Part shown: positions 15,730 to 25,152 of the stretch, piece after piece
Position numbering within the stretch: the first letter of the stretch is position 1
Layout of the letters: each line of letters begins with the position of its first letter
Source: Bacteroidia bacterium
GTDB taxonomy: Bacteria > Bacteroidota > Bacteroidia > B-17B0 > Aurantibacillaceae
Direction of reading: 5' to 3'
Assembly: GCA_016787895.1 (NCBI GenBank)
Contig: JAEUTN010000022.1
Location: 1 to 64,000, forward strand
DNA: 64,000 nt
Position numbers and translations under genes: made by a program
The notes under the pieces: model-generated
Told to the model about the DNA's origin: nothing
What the model saw: the letters and a program-made list of their open reading frames with translations, nothing else
Databases searched by the model: none

Positions 15730-17082
15730 TCAAAACATCGCGTAAAGTATACGCCCCATCAGAAAATAAATTGAAATTCCTATGATGTCGTTCAGGGTGG
15801 TAACAAAGGGCCCTGTAGCCAAAGCAGGATTGATTTTAAAACGGTTTAAAGTCAGGGGGACAAAGGTGCCCAAAAAAGAGGCACACATGATGACCGTCAG
15901 TAAGGATGCACTCACTGTAAGCGCCAACTTCCATTCTTCAATTAAATAAGCATAGGCCCAGATAAGAAGTGAACAAATGAGTCCGTTCAGCAAACCCACA
16001 CCCAATTCCTTTACCAGCTTTTTGCTGATGTTGTCGCCTAATAAACTATTGTTGGCGAGCCCCTGAACAATAATGGCTGAACTTTGAACGCCCACATTAC
16101 CGCCCATGGCCCCAATCAAGGGAATAAAAAAGGCCATTTTCGGGTTAATCTGTATTTGGTCTTCGTAAGCGCCTATGATTCTTGAACCGATAATGCCTCC
16201 GCACATGCCCACCAGCAACCAGGGGATGCGCGCTCTTGACAAACGCCACAAACGATCATTGCTGTCTACCGCGTCGGTTAAACCGCTCATGCGCTGCATG
16301 TTCTCGTCGGCGGTTTCTTTAATCACGTCCATCACGTCGTCAAAGGTGATGCGCCCTACCAGCCTGCCCAACTGATCTACAACCGGCATCACAGCCAGAT
16401 CGTATTTCTGCATGTCCTCAGCAACTTCTTCACTGGGTGTGTCTGTTCTTACAAAATGAATGTCGGATTCATAAATCTCTTCTATTCTGGCAAGCGGATG
16501 TGAAATGATAAGTTTTTTCAAGGGCAACATGCCCAGCAATCGTTCGTTATTGTCTACCACATACACGGCGTACATCACATCCACATTGTCCGCTTTCTTT
16601 CGGATTTCTTCTATGCAGGCCCCAACCGATTCAAAAGCGTAAACACTCACCAATTCCTTGGCCATCAGCGAGCCTGCTGTGCCCTCGTCATAATTGATGA
16701 GCTCCACAATGTCGCTGGCCTGATCAATGTCTTCGAGGTGCGACAATACCTCTTCCTGCATTTCTTCCGGCAATTCCCCAATCACGTCGGCAGCGTCGTC
16801 GCTGTCCATGTTGTCCACCTGCTCGGCAATTTGTTTGGCACTAAAGGTGGTGAGCAGGTCTTCCCGCTTGTCATCGTCGAGTTCAAGCAGTACCTGAGGA
16901 GCCAGTTCTTCATGCAGCAAACCATAAATGTAGGCCGCCTGACTTAAATTGAGTTGATTGATAATCTCCGCAATATCTGCCGCATACAGTTCCTCCAGCT
17001 TTTCATTGATAAAAGCCGAGTCCCGGGCATCTATGGCCTCTTTTAACTGATCTAATATTTCGCTGGTGAGCTCGAACTGCAT
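15730..17082 (-). CDS. mgtE: MgtE family magnesium transporter
   Basis: 450 residues from ATG 17082. A longer in-frame ATG at 17142 would add 20 residues and overlap the upstream gene, so the shorter start, which gives the usual family length, is preferred. The N-terminal MgtE domain contains the acidic helical repeats (LYAADIAEIINQL, LLELDDDKREDLL, MDSDDAADVIGELP). Two CBS domains follow (about 130-255, LVSVYAFESVGACIEEI and HFVRTDTPSEEVAEDM). The last ~170 residues carry five membrane helices with GAMGGNVGVQSSAIIVQGLA and the C-terminal PFVTTLNDIIGISIYF signature of the Mg pore. The cytoplasmic domains gate Mg influx in response to internal Mg. Last gene of a five-gene leftward run. Confidence 0.95.
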   Translation of the reverse strand: MQFELTSEILDQLKEAIDARDSAFINEKLEELYAADIAEIINQLNLSQAAYIYGLLHEELAPQVLLELDDDKREDLLTTFSAKQIAEQVDNMDSDDAADVIGELPEEMQEEVLSHLEDIDQASDIVELINYDEGTAGSLMAKELVSVYAFESVGACIEEIRKKADNVDVMYAVYVVDNNERLLGMLPLKKLIISHPLARIEEIYESDIHFVRTDTPSEEVAEDMQKYDLAVMPVVDQLGRLVGRITFDDVMDVIKETADENMQRMSGLTDAVDSNDRLWRLSRARIPWLLVGMCGGIIGSRIIGAYEDQIQINPKMAFFIPLIGAMGGNVGVQSSAIIVQGLANNSLLGDNISKKLVKELGVGLLNGLICSLLIWAYAYLIEEWKLALTVSASLLTVIMCASFLGTFVPLTLNRFKINPALATGPFVTTLNDIIGISIYFLMGRILYAMF

Positions 17083-17116
17083 GGTTTTGAAGCCGAGCAA
17101 AAGTAAAGAATTAAAC

Positions 17117-17644
17117 TTAAGTGCGCAGGGTTTTAAAGGCATTTTTTAACCTCACCCTCAGAGCCGGCGGCTGCTCCTCATGCCCAAGTTCGTCGAGCAC
17201 CAAAAGCATTTCGCGTTTGAGTTCGGGGTATGCCGCGGCAATATGAGCAGCTGTAGTAATGGCATACGCCCTGATGGCGATTGGTGTTGAAGGATCCAGA
17301 ATAAATTTGAAACACTGATCAATCAACTCTCCATGGTATTTTTCGGGCATATCGTATTGCTGAAGAATACGAAGAATACACCTCGCCACTGCGGGGTGAT
17401 TGCCTTGCTGTTCCAATAAACGAATGAGTTTTTTAAGATGTGGTTCGATTAAACGTGGATTACCTTCAGCAAGATAACCCAGGGGCCAGGCCGCGCGTTG
17501 CTGTAATTTTTTATCCTTTCCAAAAAAAATACCGAGCAATTCGTTGAATCTTTCTTTGTCCCTTCCAACGTATCGGATAATTTGATCGGTAATTGTTTTG
17601 CTATGTCCGCTTTCCAGCCTTTCCTGAATATTCATGGCTATCAT
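17117..17644 (-). CDS. HEAT-repeat-like protein
   Basis: 175 residues; ATG 17635 (three codons in) is an equally good start. The sequence is almost entirely helical, with pairs of helices resembling HEAT repeats (QQRAAWPLGYLAEGNPRLIE, HLKKLIRLLEQQGNHPAVAR, PIAIRAYAITTAAHIAAAYP, ALRVRLKNAFKTL). No catalytic motif is seen, and a scaffold or protein-protein role is plausible. It sits 34 bases before mgtE and 50 bases after yggS on the same strand, so it is probably co-transcribed with housekeeping genes. Confidence 0.7.
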   Translation of the reverse strand: MIAMNIQERLESGHSKTITDQIIRYVGRDKERFNELLGIFFGKDKKLQQRAAWPLGYLAEGNPRLIEPHLKKLIRLLEQQGNHPAVARCILRILQQYDMPEKYHGELIDQCFKFILDPSTPIAIRAYAITTAAHIAAAYPELKREMLLVLDELGHEEQPPALRVRLKNAFKTLRT

Positions 17645-17694
17645 TAAGGTAAAAAACTAAACTCCTCTGACTTAGGCTATCCTTAATCTTTGCT

Positions 17695-18363
17695 TCACAC
17701 TTTATGCTGATATTCCCTTTCCCCAAATATACTGCTGCCTATCCTCACCATGTTACTGCCCTGTTCAATAGCCAATAAATAGTCCCCACTCATGCCACAA
17801 CTTAAAATAGTCCAGGCGGGTTGCATCTCTCTCATCTTTTGGTAAAACGTATGGAGCTCACTGTATTCCTTTTTTAATAGCGCGAGTTCGCCGGTGTTTG
17901 TGCCCATTCCCATCAGACCCTGAACCTGAACAAACTTCATTGAATCCAATTTACCTGAAGAGATGAACTCACCGCACTCCTCATAGGAGAAACCAAATTT
18001 TGATTCTTCCTTTGCGATGTGAATCTGCAGTAAACAGGGTACCACACGATTCAGTTTAGCGCCTTGTTTGTTGATCTCTTCCAGCAACTTAACACTGTCA
18101 ACCCCATGGATAAGATGTACAAAGGGCGCTATCATTTTAACCTTATTGCTTTGCAAATGACCTATAAAATGCCAGCGTATGTCTTTTGGCAGAACCTCCT
18201 GCTTTGAAATCAGTTCCTGAACATAATTCTCTCCGAAGTCGCGCTGACCTGCTTCGTAGGCCTCTAATACAGCCTCAATTGGTTTGGTTTTCGAAACCGC
18301 CACCAAGGTGACGTTTGGAGGAATGGTGCCTTTGATTTTTTTTAGTTGATCCTGAACTGACAT
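17695..18363 (-). CDS. YggS/PLPBP family pyridoxal phosphate homeostasis protein
   Basis: 222 residues, the usual length. VTLVAVSKTKP near residue 20-30 holds the PLP-binding lysine. Further family blocks are FGENYVQELISK, IRWHFIGHLQSNKVK, HGVDSV, and near the end SCGMSGDYLLAIEQGSNMVRIGSSIFG, whose Ser/Gly residues bind the PLP phosphate. The protein is a single-domain alanine-racemase-like barrel that buffers PLP and affects amino-acid metabolism; no enzymatic activity is established for the family. It follows the DUF1015 gene by 15 bases. Confidence 0.93.
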   Translation of the reverse strand: MSVQDQLKKIKGTIPPNVTLVAVSKTKPIEAVLEAYEAGQRDFGENYVQELISKQEVLPKDIRWHFIGHLQSNKVKMIAPFVHLIHGVDSVKLLEEINKQGAKLNRVVPCLLQIHIAKEESKFGFSYEECGEFISSGKLDSMKFVQVQGLMGMGTNTGELALLKKEYSELHTFYQKMREMQPAWTILSCGMSGDYLLAIEQGSNMVRIGSSIFGEREYQHKV

Positions 18364-18378
18364 GATTTGGCTGCCTGC

Positions 18379-19629
18379 TTATTCGCCTTCGAAACTATAA
18401 ATCACCAAACCGCTGCGCATTTTTGGTTCCACCCAGGTGGATTTTGGAGGCATAATGTTGTGGGTATCTGCTATCCACTTCAAATGTTGCATGCTTACCG
18501 GAAATAAACCAAAAGCCACTTCAGCTTTGCCTTCGTCCACCACCTGCTTTAGGGCTTCAGGTCCTTTTACACCTGGAACAAAACCCACACGTTGATCGGT
18601 TTTAAGATCATGTATATCAAACACCGGAGATAAAATATGTTCCGTTAAAATAAAAGCGTCTAAACTTTTTATGGGATCTGAATCCTGGTAAACCCCCGGT
18701 TTTGCCTTAAGTGTGTACCAGCTGCCTTTGACATACATGCTGAATTCATGGGCTACAGAAGGTTTATACAACTGCGCGTCCACCTTTTTAACCTCAAACT
18801 TGTCTGTTAGTTTTTGTAGAAGCGCGTCCGCACTCATGCCTCCGGTATCTTTCACAAAACGGTTAAAATCAAAAATGCGCAACTGGGTTTCAGAAAAAAA
18901 CACGCCCAGATAATAATTAAACGCTTCTTTGCCGGTATACTGTCCTTTGTTCAGTCTTCTTTGTTTTCCCAGCAAGGTTGAGGAAGCCGAGCGGTGGTGC
19001 CCGTCAGCGATATAAATGGCGTTCATTTTAGAGAACTCTGCCTGAATTTGGTTCACCCGCTTTTCATCGTTCACCAACCACAAACTGTGCCTCACCTTAT
19101 CAGAAGTGCTAAAATCATAAACGGGAGGTGTTTTGGAAACGTCTGTCAAAAGGTTTTCAAGAAAAGCGTTTTCAGGATAACAAAACAATACGGGTTCTGC
19201 ATTAAACTCACACACCTCGAGGTATTCCTTTAATTTTTCTTCTCTTTGGGTGAGGGTTTGTTCGTGAATTTTGATGACCCCGTTGATGTAATCATCTATA
19301 CTGGTACAGGCGATAATGCCCAGGTATTCAAACCCACCTTTGTATTGTTTGTAAACATAGTACGCCGGGGTTTCGTCCTGCTTTAACACCCCCTCCTTTA
19401 CAAACGTTTTAAATTTTGATTTTACTTTTTGAAGTCGTTCCGGCGAACCGGCTTTGGTTTTACGACCATCCCCAAAATCGGGATTAATCACATGTAAAAA
19501 CGTGTAAGGATTGGAAGCCAGCTTTTCCTGCAGTTCTCCGCTTTGATATCCATCCACACTGCGAGAGGCCACGAGGTGCACCTTATCCTTTGCCGGCCTT
19601 AAAGCCCTGAATGGTAATACAATTGCCAT
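18379..19629 (-). CDS. DUF1015 family protein, linked to serine biosynthesis
   Basis: 416 residues spanning one DUF1015 domain. Typical blocks are FRALRPAKDKVHLVASRSVD, YYVYKQYKGGFEYLGI, IYIADGHHRSASS (a family signature), YYLGVFFSETQLRIFDFNR and FGLFPVSMQHLKWIAD near the C-terminus. The biochemical role is unknown. The family is usually found beside serA and serC, as here: it starts 10 bases after serA ends. The genomic link suggests a part in serine or phosphohydroxythreonine metabolism. No serC is visible in the window. Confidence 0.9.
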   Translation of the reverse strand: MAIVLPFRALRPAKDKVHLVASRSVDGYQSGELQEKLASNPYTFLHVINPDFGDGRKTKAGSPERLQKVKSKFKTFVKEGVLKQDETPAYYVYKQYKGGFEYLGIIACTSIDDYINGVIKIHEQTLTQREEKLKEYLEVCEFNAEPVLFCYPENAFLENLLTDVSKTPPVYDFSTSDKVRHSLWLVNDEKRVNQIQAEFSKMNAIYIADGHHRSASSTLLGKQRRLNKGQYTGKEAFNYYLGVFFSETQLRIFDFNRFVKDTGGMSADALLQKLTDKFEVKKVDAQLYKPSVAHEFSMYVKGSWYTLKAKPGVYQDSDPIKSLDAFILTEHILSPVFDIHDLKTDQRVGFVPGVKGPEALKQVVDEGKAEVAFGLFPVSMQHLKWIADTHNIMPPKSTWVEPKMRSGLVIYSFEGE

Positions 19630-19639
19630 GGCTCAACAA

Positions 19640-20587
19640 TTATTTCAGCGCTGCAATCATCTTTTCTGCCAACTCAATGCCAATTCTTTCCTGAGCTTCG
19701 TTGGTGGCGGCACCAATGTGAGGACTCAGTGAAATTTTTGCATGTGATAAAATGGCTGCTGAGGGATGAGGTTCGTTTTCAAACACATCTAAACAAGCGT
19801 GCGCTACTTTACCGCTATCCAAGGCCTTCACCAATTCATTCTCATCAATCACCCCGCCTCTTGCAGAATTCACTAACACCACACCATTTTTCATCAGGGC
19901 CAATTCTGTTTCAGCAACCAATTTCCCACCCGGCACATGGAAGGTGATAAAGTCCGATTGTTTTAACACCTCTTCCATTGAAACCGTATTCACCGGAACT
20001 TTTATTTTTTTATCGGCAATCTCTAATTCAATTTCAGCCTGCTTAACAAAGGGATCAAAGGCAAGCACCTTCATGCCTAAACCCAGAGCTATTTTTCCAA
20101 CGTTCTGGCCAATTCTGCCAAAGCCCACCACGCCCATGGTTTTTCCTCTTAATTCAACACCTTTGGCGTATTTTTTTTTGAGTTCATCAAATTTGCCGGC
20201 ACCATTGCCCGGCATTTGCCGGTTGCTGTCGTATAAAAAACGCACCGCGTTAAACAAATGTGCAAATACCAGTTCAGCCACCGAATTGCTCGAAGCAGCA
20301 GGGGTATTGATTACCTGCAACCCTTTTGATCGGGCATAATCCACGTCAATATTATCCATCCCTACTCCTCCCCTTCCAATGACTTTTAATCCGGCACAGG
20401 CATCAATCACCTCTTTGCGCACGGTGGTGGCACTTCTCACGGTTAAGGCCACATAGCCCTGGGTATTAATGGCGGTTATTAATTGGTCCTGTGGCACTTT
20501 ATCGGTTACAACTGTAAAACCGGCTTTTTCGAGTAAGGCTTTGCCTTGGTTGTCAATGCCGTCGTTGGCTAATATTTTTCTGCTCAT
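19640..20587 (-). CDS. serA: D-3-phosphoglycerate dehydrogenase (D-2-hydroxyacid dehydrogenase family)
   Basis: 315 residues, the short form without ACT domain. The NAD-binding Rossmann motif GVVGFGRIGQNVGKIALGLG is in the middle. Catalytic residues lie in LVNSARGGVIDENELVKAL (Arg), CLDVFENEP (Glu) and SPHIGAATNEAQERIG (His). It oxidises 3-phosphoglycerate to 3-phosphohydroxypyruvate, the first step of serine synthesis. The adjacent DUF1015 gene supports that substrate over other hydroxyacids. It is the first gene of the leftward operon reaching to mgtE; upstream, proS is divergent. Confidence 0.88.
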   Translation of the reverse strand: MSRKILANDGIDNQGKALLEKAGFTVVTDKVPQDQLITAINTQGYVALTVRSATTVRKEVIDACAGLKVIGRGGVGMDNIDVDYARSKGLQVINTPAASSNSVAELVFAHLFNAVRFLYDSNRQMPGNGAGKFDELKKKYAKGVELRGKTMGVVGFGRIGQNVGKIALGLGMKVLAFDPFVKQAEIELEIADKKIKVPVNTVSMEEVLKQSDFITFHVPGGKLVAETELALMKNGVVLVNSARGGVIDENELVKALDSGKVAHACLDVFENEPHPSAAILSHAKISLSPHIGAATNEAQERIGIELAEKMIAALK

Positions 20588-20752
20588 AAAAGGAATGTAA
20601 ATTCAACTTCAAAGAAAATAAAAAAAACTGCCGCTTGGGGATAAATCTTTCACAAGCAGAGAATTTGAGTAAATTTACCGGACAAGATAAAACACATGTT
20701 GAACTTACCCCCGGCTTTGGTTACCTGCCAGGCCTGTGGAGCACTTTAAATT

Positions 20753-22231
20753 ATGAGTAAAGGGATTACCTCACAGAAAGAAGATTACAGTAAATGGTAC
20801 AACGACATTGTGGTTGAAGCTGATTTAGCCGACCACAGCGCCGTGAGAGGATGTATGGTGATTAAACCTTCGGGTTACGCCATCTGGGAAAAAATGCAGC
20901 AAACCCTCGACAGAATGTTCAAGGAAACGGGACACGTGAATGCGTATTTCCCCCTTTTTATTCCCAAAAGTTTGTTTGAAGCGGAAGAAAAAAACGCCGA
21001 AGGTTTTGCGAAGGAATGCGCGGTGGTGACCCATTACCGATTAAAGACCGACCCCCAAAACAAAGGAAAACTCATTGTGGATCCCGAAGCTAAGCTGGAG
21101 GAAGAACTGGTGGTTCGCCCAACCTCTGAGGCCATTATCTGGAATACTTACAGGGGCTGGATTCAAAGTTACCGCGACCTGCCCATATTAGTTAACCAAT
21201 GGGCCAATGTGGTACGATGGGAAATGCGCACCCGTTTGTTTTTACGCACAGCCGAGTTTTTATGGCAGGAAGGGCATACAGCGCATGCCAGCAAAGAAGA
21301 AGCCATCGCTGAAACCGAAAAAATGCTGAATGTGTATGCCAACTTTGCCGAGAATTGGCTGGCCATGCCGGTAATAAAAGGCATTAAAACAGCGAACGAA
21401 CGTTTTGCCGGGGCCGATGAAACCTATTGCATTGAGGCCCTCATGCAGGATGGAAAAGCCCTGCAAGCCGGCACCTCTCATTTTTTAGGACAAAATTTTG
21501 CCAAGGCCTTTGATGTAAAGTTCGCCAATAAAGAAGGAAAACTGGATTACGTTTGGGCCACCAGCTGGGGCGTAAGTACCCGCCTGATGGGTGCATTGAT
21601 TATGAGTCACAGTGACGACAAGGGATTGGTGATTCCTCCAAAACTGGCACCAACACAGGTGGTAATCGTTCCCATTTATAAATCAGAAGAAGGCCTGGAA
21701 AAAATCCGTCAGGCCATATTGCCTTTGCAACGCTCCCTGCAGGCCAAAAACATAAGTGTAAAATTCGATGACCGCGACACGCAACGTCCGGGCTGGAAAT
21801 TTGCAGAATACGAATTAAAAGGTGTGCCTCTGCGTATCGGCATCGGTGAACGCGATCTGGAAAACGGCACTTTAGAGTTGGCCCGCAGAGATACCCTGAG
21901 CAAGGAAACCGTTAAAATGAGCGAAGCAGAAGCCTTAATCGAAAAGTTATTACAGGATATTCAGAGCCATTTATTTGAACGCGCGAAAGAACGCATGAAA
22001 ACCATGACCCATATTTGCGACAGCTACGAGGATTTTAAACGTTTGCTTGACGACAAGGGCGGGTTTATTCTGGCACATTGGGACGGCACTCCTGAAACGG
22101 AAGAAAAAATCAAAGAAGAAACCAAAGCCACCATTCGTTGTATTCCTTTAAATAATCCCCCTGAATACGGCAAGTGCATTTACAGTGGACAAGCCAGTAC
22201 CCAACGCGTATTATTTGCAAGAGCCTATTAA
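20753..22231 (+). CDS. proS: Prolyl-tRNA synthetase, archaeal/eukaryotic-like type
   Basis: 492 residues, the length of the short ProS type without editing insertion. Class II motifs are present: motif 1 around [20 protein letters not shown], motif 2 [22 protein letters not shown], and motif 3 with [15 protein letters not shown]. The anticodon-binding domain starts near [12 protein letters not shown], and the C-terminal zinc-binding-like extension ends in [11 protein letters not shown]. It charges tRNA-Pro with proline. The last ~60 residues overlap in no way with the next gene, which starts 12 bases later. Confidence 0.95.
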   Translation: MSKGITSQKEDYSKWYNDIVVEADLADHSAVRGCMVIKPSGYAIWEKMQQTLDRMFKETGHVNAYFPLFIPKSLFEAEEKNAEGFAKECAVVTHYRLKTDPQNKGKLIVDPEAKLEEELVVRPTSEAIIWNTYRGWIQSYRDLPILVNQWANVVRWEMRTRLFLRTAEFLWQEGHTAHASKEEAIAETEKMLNVYANFAENWLAMPVIKGIKTANERFAGADETYCIEALMQDGKALQAGTSHFLGQNFAKAFDVKFANKEGKLDYVWATSWGVSTRLMGALIMSHSDDKGLVIPPKLAPTQVVIVPIYKSEEGLEKIRQAILPLQRSLQAKNISVKFDDRDTQRPGWKFAEYELKGVPLRIGIGERDLENGTLELARRDTLSKETVKMSEAEALIEKLLQDIQSHLFERAKERMKTMTHICDSYEDFKRLLDDKGGFILAHWDGTPETEEKIKEETKATIRCIPLNNPPEYGKCIYSGQASTQRVLFARAY

Positions 22232-22242
22232 ACCTTATAACC

Positions 22243-22956
22243 ATGAGCGAACAGGAAATCAAACAAAGGGAAACCATCATTAAACTGCTGAGCCAAAAAT
22301 CGGTGATGAAGCAGGATGTTTACACCAATACCATTGCGGTGTTTAATGAACTGAAAGACCTGCTCAAGGAAAAAGCCGATGACATGAGCCATCAGATTTC
22401 ACAGGTGGATAAAAGGGTAAATATTTTTTACAAGGATCTCAGCATTCAGTCTATGCAGCTGAAGGTGGCCGGGGATATGCTGGATTTTGAAATGCATTCC
22501 AACGTTTTTGAATTTGATCGTTCGCATCCCATGTACAAAACGAGCTACGTCAAAAACAACGATTATAATTCGTATTGCGGCATCATCAGTGTGTACAATT
22601 TTTTGGCCGACTCCTTTAAATACAATCGACTGGGTGACCTGGGCTATTTAATTGCCAGGATATTTGTGAACCGCGAAAAAAAATTCTTTGTGGAAACCAA
22701 AACCAAATTTGGCGCTAAATACAACCGTTTTAGCGAGAACCCCATCACGAAAGAAGACCTGAGTGATATCGTGAACGAATTAATCATTTATTCTATTGCT
22801 TTTGACTTGTTTACCCCTCCTTTTGACGCCGTGCGTATGGTTACGGTAAATGAAATTCAGGAAAAATCCAGCAGCAGTGCCTTGCGCACCGGCAAACGCC
22901 TGGGCTACATCGGTGGCGACAGCGGAGGTGGATTTGGGGATGAAGCGCATCTGTAA
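22243..22956 (+). CDS. Conserved hypothetical protein downstream of proS
   Basis: 237 residues from ATG 22243; a longer frame would run into proS, so this start is preferred. The first ~60 residues are a likely coiled coil (LKDLLKEKADDMSHQISQVD). The rest is mixed alpha/beta (VFEFDRSHPMYKTSYVKNND, CGIISVYNFLADSF), ending in a Gly-rich tail (GYIGGDSGGGFGDEAHL). No signal peptide and no known family recognised. Probably co-transcribed with proS. Confidence 0.65.
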   Translation: MSEQEIKQRETIIKLLSQKSVMKQDVYTNTIAVFNELKDLLKEKADDMSHQISQVDKRVNIFYKDLSIQSMQLKVAGDMLDFEMHSNVFEFDRSHPMYKTSYVKNNDYNSYCGIISVYNFLADSFKYNRLGDLGYLIARIFVNREKKFFVETKTKFGAKYNRFSENPITKEDLSDIVNELIIYSIAFDLFTPPFDAVRMVTVNEIQEKSSSSALRTGKRLGYIGGDSGGGFGDEAHL

Positions 22957-23039
22957 TCGAAATGCAGCTTTAGCGTCAGTAAACTTTCCAAAAATTAAAC
23001 TAATGTAATTCAAGTAATTACATCCATTGATTGGAATTT

Positions 23040-23063
23040 TATGGAATCTGATTCCATATTTTT
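23040..23063 (+). terminator. AT-rich hairpin with T run after the proS operon
   Basis: TATGGAAT and ATTCCATA (23040-23047/23051-23058) are perfect arms with a 3-base loop, followed by TTTTT. A second dyad TGTAATT/AATTACA sits at 23003-23021. The region separates the convergent hypothetical and thioesterase genes. The stem is weak in GC, so confidence is limited. Confidence 0.4.
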
Positions 23064-23090
23064 CCATGTTGTGATGTATTGACCTCGTGC

Positions 23091-23639
23091 TTAAGAGAGT
23101 TCTATTCTGCACCTTTCGTTCTTCAACAAAGTGTTCTCCGAATCCACCAATAAAGCAATACGTGCCTTTTGCAATTCGGATTTATAACTTGACTTTAACT
23201 CCTTTCGCTTGATGGCTTCCAAAAAGCGTTTGATGTCCTCCTTTGTTTCCAGTATTAATCCCGGAACCTTTGTAGGCACCCCGTTTTCCTTGGCCACCAT
23301 GGTAAAATAAGACGTGTTGGTGTGTTTAACCGTACCCACTTTAAAATTTTCGGCAATCACTTTTATTCCTATCACCATCGAACTGGTGCCCACATAATTT
23401 ACCGATGCGTACATACTCACCATTTCCCCTACTTCCACCGGCTGTAAAAAATCCACATTTTCTACGGCTACTGTTACGCAATAATTTCCGGCGTGTTTGG
23501 AGGCACAGGCGTAGGCCACCTTGTCCATCAGCGAAAGAAGGATGCCCCCATGAATTTTACCGCCAAAATTCGCATAGGCCGGAACCATTAATTCAGTGAG
23601 CGTGGTGCGCGAGTAATTCACTTGTCTGAAATCAACCAT
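23091..23639 (-). CDS. Hotdog-fold acyl-CoA thioesterase
   Basis: 182 residues. The hotdog signature is clear: YANFGGKIHGGILLSLMDKV with the acidic catalytic region, ACASKHAGNYCVTVAVENVDFLQPVEVGE and SMYASVNYVGTSSMVIGIKV. It resembles the YciA/BFIT-type acyl-CoA hydrolases that release CoA from fatty acyl-CoA. The C-terminal ~55 residues (from KEDIKRFLEAIKRKEL) are an extra helical tail. Chain-length preference cannot be read from sequence. The gene is transcribed leftward by itself. Confidence 0.9.
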   Translation of the reverse strand: MVDFRQVNYSRTTLTELMVPAYANFGGKIHGGILLSLMDKVAYACASKHAGNYCVTVAVENVDFLQPVEVGEMVSMYASVNYVGTSSMVIGIKVIAENFKVGTVKHTNTSYFTMVAKENGVPTKVPGLILETKEDIKRFLEAIKRKELKSSYKSELQKARIALLVDSENTLLKNERCRIELS

Positions 23640-23731
23640 GTGTTTAATTTTAATTGAATTTAAAGAAATATTCCGGTTTCACCCTCTCATAACTCAGGGC
23701 AAATTCTTTCCCCGTTCAGGAAATACTCTTT

Positions 23732-23739
23732 ACTTTTGA
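23732..23739 (+). promoter_or_regulatory. Putative Bacteroidota -7 promoter element (TACTTTTG)
   Basis: TACTTTTG matches the TAnnTTTG consensus of the primary sigma factor in this phylum and lies only 4 bases before the ATG of the glycosyltransferase, so the transcript would be leaderless or nearly so. Confidence 0.45.
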
Positions 23740-23743
23740 AAAA

Positions 23744-24916
23744 ATGAGTGCTGATCGAAAGAAAATTTTTATTGTAGGTCCCGGTTATCCTTTGCGTGGA
23801 GGGCCGGCCCAATTCAACGAAAACCTGTGCCGGGAACTGAATAAACAAGGGCACGAAGCTCAGATTATTTCTTATTCCTTACAATACCCGAATTTTTTGT
23901 TTCCGGGCTCCTCCCAATTTGAAAAGGAGGCTAAAGCACCGGAGGCTATTAAAATTCATACTCTCATTAACAGCGTTAACCCTGTCAATTGGTGGAAGGT
24001 GGCCCGGTTTATTAAAAAGGAAAAGCCTGATTTTATTCTTTTCCGCTACTGGCTGCCATTTTTTGGTCCCTGTTTGGGCAGTATCGGTCGCATGGTGAAA
24101 TCTAATACCACTGTTTTGGCCCTTACTGATAATGTTTTGCCTCACGAAAAACGCATCGGTGATAAACTTTTCACACGGTATTTTATCAAATCCTGCCATG
24201 GCTTTATTGCGATGAGTAAAAAGGTGCTGGAAGACATTAGCCTGTTCAGCCATACTGCGAACCGTGTCTACAGTCCGCACCCCATGTATGAAACTTACGG
24301 ACCGGCCGTGAGCAAAGAGGAAGCCAGAAAAAAATTAGGACTAAACCCCAACGATAAAATTGTATTGTTCTTTGGTTTGATTCGCCATTACAAGGGGCTT
24401 GACCTGCTGCTCGAAGCCATGGCTGCTCCCGGAGTGAAACAGAATAAAATAAAACTTCTCATTGCCGGTGAGTTTTATGAAGACCCTGAAAAATACAAAG
24501 CTCAGATTACAGCGCTGGGTATTCGGGAACAGGTCATCCTGCACGAAAAATTTATTGCCAACGATGAGGTCAAATATTATTTCTGCGCCTGCGATCTGGT
24601 TGCGCAAACCTACCGCAATGCTACTAACAGCGGGGTTACTATGGTGGGTTACTTCTACGAAAAACCCATGCTGGTGACCAATGTAGGTGGCTTAAAAGAA
24701 ATTGTGCCCGATGGACTTTGCGGTTTTGTTGTGGAACCTGAGGTGAAAACCATTGCTGAAAAAATTCAGACCTACTTTACCGAAAATCTTGAAAACAAAA
24801 TGAGCGCGTCTGTGCGCGATGAAAAGAAAAAATACCTCTGGCCCGAGTTTATTCGGGTGCTGATGGAACTTTATAAAGAAAGTTCAAAGCCAAAAGAATT
24901 AAGCCAAAAGCGTTAA
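23744..24916 (+). CDS. Glycosyltransferase, GT4-like GT-B fold
   Basis: 390 residues. The N-terminal domain starts IFIVGPGYPLRGGPAQFNEN, with a glycine-rich loop binding the acceptor. The second domain begins near DKIVLFFGLIRHYKGLDLLL, the characteristic GT4 entry, followed by KLLIAGEFYEDPEKY and the E-X7-E-like region NSGVTMVGYFYEKPMLVTNVGGLKEIV. It would transfer a sugar from a nucleotide donor, probably during surface polysaccharide or glycolipid synthesis. No neighbouring polysaccharide genes clarify the substrate. One standalone transcription unit. Confidence 0.85.
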   Translation: MSADRKKIFIVGPGYPLRGGPAQFNENLCRELNKQGHEAQIISYSLQYPNFLFPGSSQFEKEAKAPEAIKIHTLINSVNPVNWWKVARFIKKEKPDFILFRYWLPFFGPCLGSIGRMVKSNTTVLALTDNVLPHEKRIGDKLFTRYFIKSCHGFIAMSKKVLEDISLFSHTANRVYSPHPMYETYGPAVSKEEARKKLGLNPNDKIVLFFGLIRHYKGLDLLLEAMAAPGVKQNKIKLLIAGEFYEDPEKYKAQITALGIREQVILHEKFIANDEVKYYFCACDLVAQTYRNATNSGVTMVGYFYEKPMLVTNVGGLKEIVPDGLCGFVVEPEVKTIAEKIQTYFTENLENKMSASVRDEKKKYLWPEFIRVLMELYKESSKPKELSQKR

Positions 24917-24972
24917 GCTATTGCCCTTCTAATCATATTTTTTGGCTTTTGACTTCTTACTTTTGACTTTGT

Positions 24973-24992
24973 TTATGAACATCTGTTCATAA
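24973..24992. promoter_or_regulatory. Perfect 20-bp dyad upstream of the mksFEB operon
   Basis: TTATGAACA, TC, TGTTCATAA: 9-base arms with 2-base spacer, 160 bases before the mksF start. A second palindrome AACACGTGTT lies at 24998-25007. Both look like binding sites for dimeric regulators, placed where an operator of the operon would be. Confidence 0.5.
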
Positions 24993-25152
24993 CACATAAC
25001 ACGTGTTTATACTTTGTTTTAAGGGCGATATTCTCAAACGGCTTCAAAATCAGGCACTTTAAACCTGCTTCGTGAATTACCTCATTTTTTGTTGAAAACC
25101 CTGTTTTAAGGCCTCCCCCCTGCTGTGTATTTTTAGATGTTATCACAAGCCT

